Positions 59,191-64,000 of a stretch of 64,000 nt of DNA are shown piece by piece. The notes beneath the pieces were generated by a model. The model was not told the origin of the DNA. It searched no databases and saw only the letters and a program-made list of their open reading frames with translations. How positions within the stretch are numbered: position 1 is the stretch's first letter; the number at the start of each line of letters is the position of its first letter. The stretch is taken from positions 372,001 to 436,000 of the forward strand of contig CAWKPB010000001.1 in NCBI GenBank assembly GCA_963851405.1, written 5' to 3'. Source of the DNA: JANPBY01 sp963851405 (GTDB taxonomy: Bacteria; Actinomycetota; Actinomycetes; DATJPE01). A program made the translations under genes and the position numbers.

Positions 59191-61314
59191 ATGATCGAGG
59201 CGAGCGCGCCGTGGCCGGGGCACTGGTCACCCCTCGGGGTCACGGCCGACGACGACGGGGTGAACGTCGCGCTGTGGGCCGACCAGGCCGAGCGGGTCGA
59301 GATTTGTCTGTTCGACAGTGACGGCCGAGAGGAGCGATACGGACTCGAGGAGCAGACGTATCACGTGTGGCACCGGTATCTGCCGGGCGTTCGCGCCGGG
59401 CAGCGGTACGGCTTCCGCGTGCATGGACCCTGGAACCCCGCCAACGGTGACCGGTTCAACCCGTCGAAGCTGTTGACCGACCCCTACGCGAAAGCCATCG
59501 ACGGTCGGCTCGTCTACGAGGCGCCCGTCTACGGCCACGTGTTCGGCGGCTCACTGGACGAACGCGACCAGCGGGACTCGGCGCCCTTCGTTCCTCGTTC
59601 TGTTGTCGTCCGCGATCATTTCGATTGGGGCACCGACCATCCACCGCGGATCCCCTGGTCGGACACCGTCGTCTACGAGGCGCACGTCCGCGGCCTGACG
59701 ATGCGTCACCCCGACGTGCCCGCGCACCAGCGAGGTACGTACGCAGGCCTCGCCCACCCGTCAGTCGTCAACCATCTGTCGTGGCTGGGAGTGACCGCGG
59801 TCGAGCTGTTGCCGGTCCACCACTTCACCACCGAGGAGCACCTGGCCCGCTCGGGTCGGGTCAACTACTGGGGCTACAACTCCTTGGGCTACTTCGCGCC
59901 CGAAGCCACCTACTCGTCCACCGGCTCCTTGGGCGGCCAGGTCAGTGAGTTCAAGGCCATGGTCAAGACGCTGCACGAGGCCGGGCTCGAGGTCATCCTG
60001 GACGTGGTCTACAACCACACCGCGGAAGGGGGCGCGGAGGGCCCCACGTTGTCGTTTCGGGGTATCGGCAACGGGTCCTACTACAAGCTGTCCGACGACC
60101 GGCGCCACTACGCGGACTACACCGGGTGCGGGAACACCCTCGACCTGTCGCATCCGCACGTGCTCCAGCTGGTCATGGATTCGCTGCGCTACTGGGTCCA
60201 AGAGATGCATGTCGACGGCTTCCGTTTCGACCTGGCCTCAGCCTTGGCCCGGTCACTGCACGACGTCGACATGCTCAGCAGCTTCCTGACCACGATCCAG
60301 CAGGATCCCGTGCTGTCTCAGGTGAAGCTCATCGCGGAACCGTGGGACGTCGGCGCGGGCGGCTACCAGGTCGGGGAGTTCCCACCGCTGTGGTCGGAGT
60401 GGAACGACCAATACCGCGACACGGTCCGGGATTTCTGGCGCGGCCAAGTGGACGGCGTGCGCGGAGTGGCCGCCCGGCTCTCCGGGTCAGCCGATCTCTA
60501 CGGCGATGACGGCCGACGCCCGCTCTCGTCGATCAACTTCGTCACCGCACATGACGGCTTCACGTTGAGGGATCTGGTCACGTACAACGACAAACACAAC
60601 TGGGACAACGGCGAGGAGAGCCGGGACGGCACCGACAACAACCGCTCCTGGAACCACGGCGTCGAAGGGGAGAGCGCCGACGCCGAGGTGCAAGCTGAGC
60701 GGCGCCGCGCACTCCGCAGCCTGATCGCGACCCTGGCGCTGTCGATGGGTGTTCCGATGTTTACGGCCGGCGACGAGATGGGTCGCACGCAGGGAGGGAA
60801 CAACAACGCCTACTGCCAGGACAGCGAGACCTCCTGGGTCGACTGGTCATTGGCCCCGTGGCAGGTGGACCTGCTGGAGTTCACCCGCATGGTTCTCGGG
60901 ATCCGCAAGGCCCACCCGGCCCTTCGCCACCGGCACTTCCTCGAAGGGCGGTCGTCCGTCGAGGGCGGCCCGAAGGACCTGGCCTGGTTTACGCCGGAGG
61001 GCCAGGAGCTCGCCGACCACGACTGGTGGGACGGCTCATCAAGAACGCTGGGCATGTACGTCGATGGCGCCTCGATGCGTGCGCGCACGCCGTGGGGCCA
61101 GCCGGTTGTCGACTCGTCGTTCCTGCTCGTGTTGCACGGTGGAGAGGCGAGCGCGCAGTGGCGGCTCCCCGGCGCACCGTGGGCCTCGAGCTACCGGCTC
61201 CTTCTCGACACCTCGGATGAGCAGCCCGGACCGAGTGAACACTTCTACGAACCGGGGGCCATCCTGACCCTTCGTTCGGGAAGCGCGGTGCTGCTCGAGG
61301 CTCACAAGGAGTAG
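59191..61314 (+). CDS. glgX: Glycogen debranching enzyme
   Basis: A 707-residue isoamylase-type GH13 enzyme that cuts alpha-1,6 branches of limit-dextrin-like glucans. An N-terminal CBM48 (PLGVTADDDGVNVALW) precedes the GH13 regions: DVVYNH, GFRFDLAS (nucleophile Asp), IAEPWDVG (acid Glu) and VTAHDGFT. ATG 59191 gives the usual N-terminus; the longer frame overlaps the hydratase gene. It is convergent with the phosphorylase gene, whose product would feed on the freed chains. Confidence 0.96.
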   Translation: MIEASAPWPGHWSPLGVTADDDGVNVALWADQAERVEICLFDSDGREERYGLEEQTYHVWHRYLPGVRAGQRYGFRVHGPWNPANGDRFNPSKLLTDPYAKAIDGRLVYEAPVYGHVFGGSLDERDQRDSAPFVPRSVVVRDHFDWGTDHPPRIPWSDTVVYEAHVRGLTMRHPDVPAHQRGTYAGLAHPSVVNHLSWLGVTAVELLPVHHFTTEEHLARSGRVNYWGYNSLGYFAPEATYSSTGSLGGQVSEFKAMVKTLHEAGLEVILDVVYNHTAEGGAEGPTLSFRGIGNGSYYKLSDDRRHYADYTGCGNTLDLSHPHVLQLVMDSLRYWVQEMHVDGFRFDLASALARSLHDVDMLSSFLTTIQQDPVLSQVKLIAEPWDVGAGGYQVGEFPPLWSEWNDQYRDTVRDFWRGQVDGVRGVAARLSGSADLYGDDGRRPLSSINFVTAHDGFTLRDLVTYNDKHNWDNGEESRDGTDNNRSWNHGVEGESADAEVQAERRRALRSLIATLALSMGVPMFTAGDEMGRTQGGNNNAYCQDSETSWVDWSLAPWQVDLLEFTRMVLGIRKAHPALRHRHFLEGRSSVEGGPKDLAWFTPEGQELADHDWWDGSSRTLGMYVDGASMRARTPWGQPVVDSSFLLVLHGGEASAQWRLPGAPWASSYRLLLDTSDEQPGPSEHFYEPGAILTLRSGSAVLLEAHKE

Positions 61315-61333
61315 GCGCCGCCCGCGCCGAGAC

Positions 61334-63956
61334 TCAACGAAGGGCGTCCAGGTCGCCCGCAGAGAAGTCCACGCCGGCGCCGGCCGTCGGCGGGAGAGCA
61401 ACCAAGTTGAGCTCGGCATCGTTCGCGAGCAGCGGATGCGCGGGCACCACCCGAACCGTGTACCCGAATGCCCCGGCTCGTTCGAGCGGCACCGATCCTA
61501 GGTAGCGAGCCGAGCCATGACTGGCCGGCCCGGCCAACGTCAGTAGCACCCGCTCGGGCGCCACGAGGAGGTCCTCGTCGTCCACCGAGCCATACAGCAA
61601 CTCGACCCGAACGTCGTCTGGAGACAGGTCTCCGAGGTTCACTGTCGCCCGAAGGTCGAACGACTCACCCAACTCAGGAGTAGCGCCGAGGCCGCCCGGC
61701 TCGACGTGCTCGACTCGAACGGCGGGCCACGACTTGTGCACCCGCTCCTTCCACGCCGCCAGCTCTCGGGCCTGGACGTAGCCTGGCCCGTCGACAGTGC
61801 GTGAGGCTGCTGCGGCCGGGGTGTAGAGATCCACGACGTAGTCGTGCACCATGCGACTGGCCAGCACCTTGGGCCCAACCGTGCGCAACGTGTGCCGGAC
61901 CATCTGGAGCCAACGGTGCGGGAGGCCGTCGGGTTCACGGTCGTAGAAGCGTTCGGCGACTTCCTGCTCGATCAGGTCGTACAGAGCAGCCGCTTCTAGG
62001 TCGTCGCGCCGATCGGGGTCGGTGACGTCGTCGGCCGTCGGGATCGCCCAACCGTTCTTCCCGTCGTACATCTCGTCCCACCAACCGTCGAGGATGGAGA
62101 GATTGAGGCAGCCGTTGAGCGCGGCCTTCATACCGGAAGTGCCACACGCCTCTAGCGGGCGCAGCGGGTTGTTCAACCACACATCACACCCCGGGTACAG
62201 CGGCCGAGCCATCGCCATGTCGTAGTCAGGGAGAAACACGATTCGATGACGTACGGCCGGGTCGTCACTGAACTTCACGAGTTCTTGGATCAGGCGTTTC
62301 CCACCATCGTCGGCGGGGTGCGACTTGCCGGCGACGACGATCTGGATCGGTCGGGTCGGATGCAGGAGCAGGCCCTTGAGGCGTTCGGCGTCGCGCATCA
62401 TCAGGGTGAGCCGCTTGTACGACGGAACCCGGCGCGCGAACCCTATGGTCAGCACGTCCGGGTCAAGCGCCTCGTCCACCCAGGCCAGTTCACTGGGGTG
62501 GGCGCCTCGCTGGAGCCACGATTCACGCAAACGCCGACGGGCCTCGGCCACAAGCTGTCCGCGCAGGGTGCGCCGTACGGCCCAGATCTCGGGCTCGGGG
62601 ACTGCCTCGATGGCCTCCCATCCCCTGGCCTCCTCGGTGAGCTCACGCCCAATGGACCGCGCAGCGAGATCCAGCACCTCCCGGGCTACCCAGGTCGGGT
62701 GCATGGACCCCGTTCGTGATCGAGGTGATCGGCACATCGGCCGCATCGAAGGCCGGCCAAAGTCCGTTGAACATGCCCCGGCTCACCACACCATGAAGCC
62801 GCGCGACCCCGTTGGCTCGTTGCGCTAACCGAAGTCCCATGACCGCCATGTTGAAGACCGTGACATCACCGTCGGCGTAGGTCTCGGCCCCCAACTCCAG
62901 AACCTGGTCGACCGGAACTCCTTCGCTTGCGTTGTCCCCACCGAAGTAGGTCTCGATCAGGGCCCTCGGGAAGCGGTCGATCCCCGCTGGCACGGGGGTG
63001 TGCGTGGTGAAGACCGTCCCCGCGCGGACTGCCTCGACGGCCTCGTTGAAGTTCAGAGACTCCCCCTCGACGAGCTCGCGAATGCGCTCGAGTCCGAGGA
63101 ATCCAGCATGTCCCTCGTTCGTGTGAAAGACCTCAGGTGCTGGCGAACCGGTGAGCTCGCAGTACGCGCGAATCGCCCGTACTCCGCCGATCCCGAGCAG
63201 CATCTCCTGCAACAGCCGGTGTTCCGAGCCACCCCCGTACAGCCGATCGGTGACATCACGCTCGAGCGGCGCGTTGCGTTCGGTGTCGGAATCAAGCAGG
63301 AGCAAGGGGACGCGCCCGACCTGCGCGATCCAGATCTCGGCGTGCAGCGAGCGCCCGCCAGGCAACCCGACCGTCACGGTGACGGGTTTGCCCTCCCCGT
63401 TCCTCAGGAGGCGAAGGGGCAGATCATCGGGATCCAGTACGGGGTAGTACTCCTGCTGCCACCCTTCGGCGTTGAGCGACTGCCTGAAATAGCCGCTTCG
63501 GTAAAGCAGGCCCACGCCAAGGATCGGGACTCCCAGGTCGCTGGCGGCCTTCAGATGATCGCCCGCCAGGATGCCCAGGCCACCCGAATACTGCGGCAAC
63601 ACGTGCGTGATCCCGAACTCCGGACTGAAGTACGCGATCGAACGTGGAGCCTCCTCCCCCAAGGCTTGGTACCAACGGTCGTCGCTCAGATACCGCTGGA
63701 GGTCCGCGTGCGCCTCACCCAGTCGCCAACCGAAATCCGGATCGACCGAGAGCTCACGGAGCCGCTCCACTCCGACCTCGCCAAGCAATCGCGACGGATC
63801 GTGCCCCACGCGTTCCCAGACCACGGGATCGATGCTCGCGAACAAGTCACGAGTGGGGGCGTGCCAGGACCATCGCAGGTTGGCGACCAGCTCGCCGAGG
63901 CGGGCCAGGGGTTCCGGCAGGACGGTACGGACGGTGAACCGTCGAATCGCTCGCAT
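61334..63956 (-). pseudogene. glgP: Alpha-glucan phosphorylase split by a 1-base frameshift
   Basis: The family protein that removes glucose-1-phosphate from alpha-glucans appears in two frames. The first (63956 down to a stop at 62643) starts MRAIRRFTVRT with the DUF3417 domain and FSPEFGITHVLPQYSGGLG. It is in frame to SITNGVHAP, then reads nonsense. The other frame resumes with PTWVAREVLDLA and carries the rest, including the PLP lysine in CGTSGMKAALNG. One extra C in the CCC at 62697-62699 explains it; the full span is 2623 bases, one more than a multiple of three. Removing it gives 873 residues, a normal length. All phosphorylase catalytic residues lie in the second part, which alone would not fold. 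It may be a true mutation or a sequencing error. Confidence 0.88.
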
Positions 63957-64000
63957 GGTGCGACCCTAACTTCTTGCCCTCGTTGGATAGCGTGGGAGGC

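Noticed and set aside
62643..62746. Programmed frameshifting at the glgP break
   Set aside because: The site is a short CCC with no slippery heptamer or clear downstream structure, and this family is not known to need frameshifting. A mutation or sequencing error is simpler.
1..64000. CRISPR arrays, rRNA genes, tmRNA, riboswitches of known class
   Set aside because: No regularly spaced identical repeats, no rRNA-like sequence and no recognisable riboswitch core were seen by eye. This is a visual search only.

Overview
This window is a stretch of chromosome from a GC-rich actinomycete. GTG starts are frequent, genes often overlap by 1, 4 or 8 bases, some genes look leaderless, and leader peptides precede branched-chain amino acid genes. 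From memory, the gene order follows a conserved actinobacterial core. In Mycobacterium tuberculosis this runs roughly from Rv2989 (IclR regulator) and gltX, through leuB, serA, ilvCNB, gatBAC, ligA, mnmA, iscS and etfAB, to Rv3030-Rv3032 and Rv3038c-Rv3039c. The Streptomyces SCO55xx region is similar. I cannot place the organism below phylum. It is probably not a mycobacterium, because many inserted genes are unlike that genus.

Positions 1-5.1 kb hold the end of an ndgR-type regulator, tRNA-Glu and tRNA-Gln genes, gltX, an FAH-fold hydrolase and cimA (citramalate synthase). cimA has its own 5' leader with a 12-residue leader peptide and a terminator hairpin. From 5.1 to 10.4 kb are cell-envelope genes: an SGNH hydrolase, a Tat-exported esterase, small membrane proteins and an MMPL/RND transporter. 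From 10.4 to 26.7 kb is the branched-chain amino acid block (ilvE, leuB, serA, ilvC, ilvN, ilvB, ilvD and a 2-hydroxyacid dehydrogenase). Two large secreted-protein genes are set into it: a 1229-residue subtilase and a seven-bladed RCC1-like propeller. The ilvBNC operon has a textbook attenuator whose leader peptide reads Leu-Val-Val-Ile. With CimA, LeuB and IlvBNCDE here, and LeuCD presumably just left of the window, the threonine-independent isoleucine route is nearly complete.

From 26.8 to 31.2 kb are accessory genes: a sugar dehydrogenase lipoprotein, an Asp-box propeller, an MFS exporter and a VOC protein. From 31.2 to 47.0 kb one long minus-strand run carries gatCAB, two tandem GGDEF-EAL proteins, ligA, a MetE-like protein, mnmA, a cysteine desulfurase and an SGNH/MBOAT O-acylation pair. 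GatCAB fits with a non-discriminating GltX and the linked tRNA-Glu and tRNA-Gln genes. etfBA follows.

From 49 to 64 kb the theme is alpha-glucan chemistry. Two methyltransferases, a GH57 branching-type enzyme and a GT4 glucan synthase sit in one overlapping plus-strand operon. It resembles the mycobacterial methylglucose lipopolysaccharide locus. Nearby are a hexapeptide acyltransferase, a further methyltransferase, an enoyl-CoA hydratase, glgX and an alpha-glucan phosphorylase gene broken by a single-base frameshift. A DUF222/HNH gene of the 13E12 type interrupts this block. No phage integrase, transposase, CRISPR array or rRNA gene was seen.
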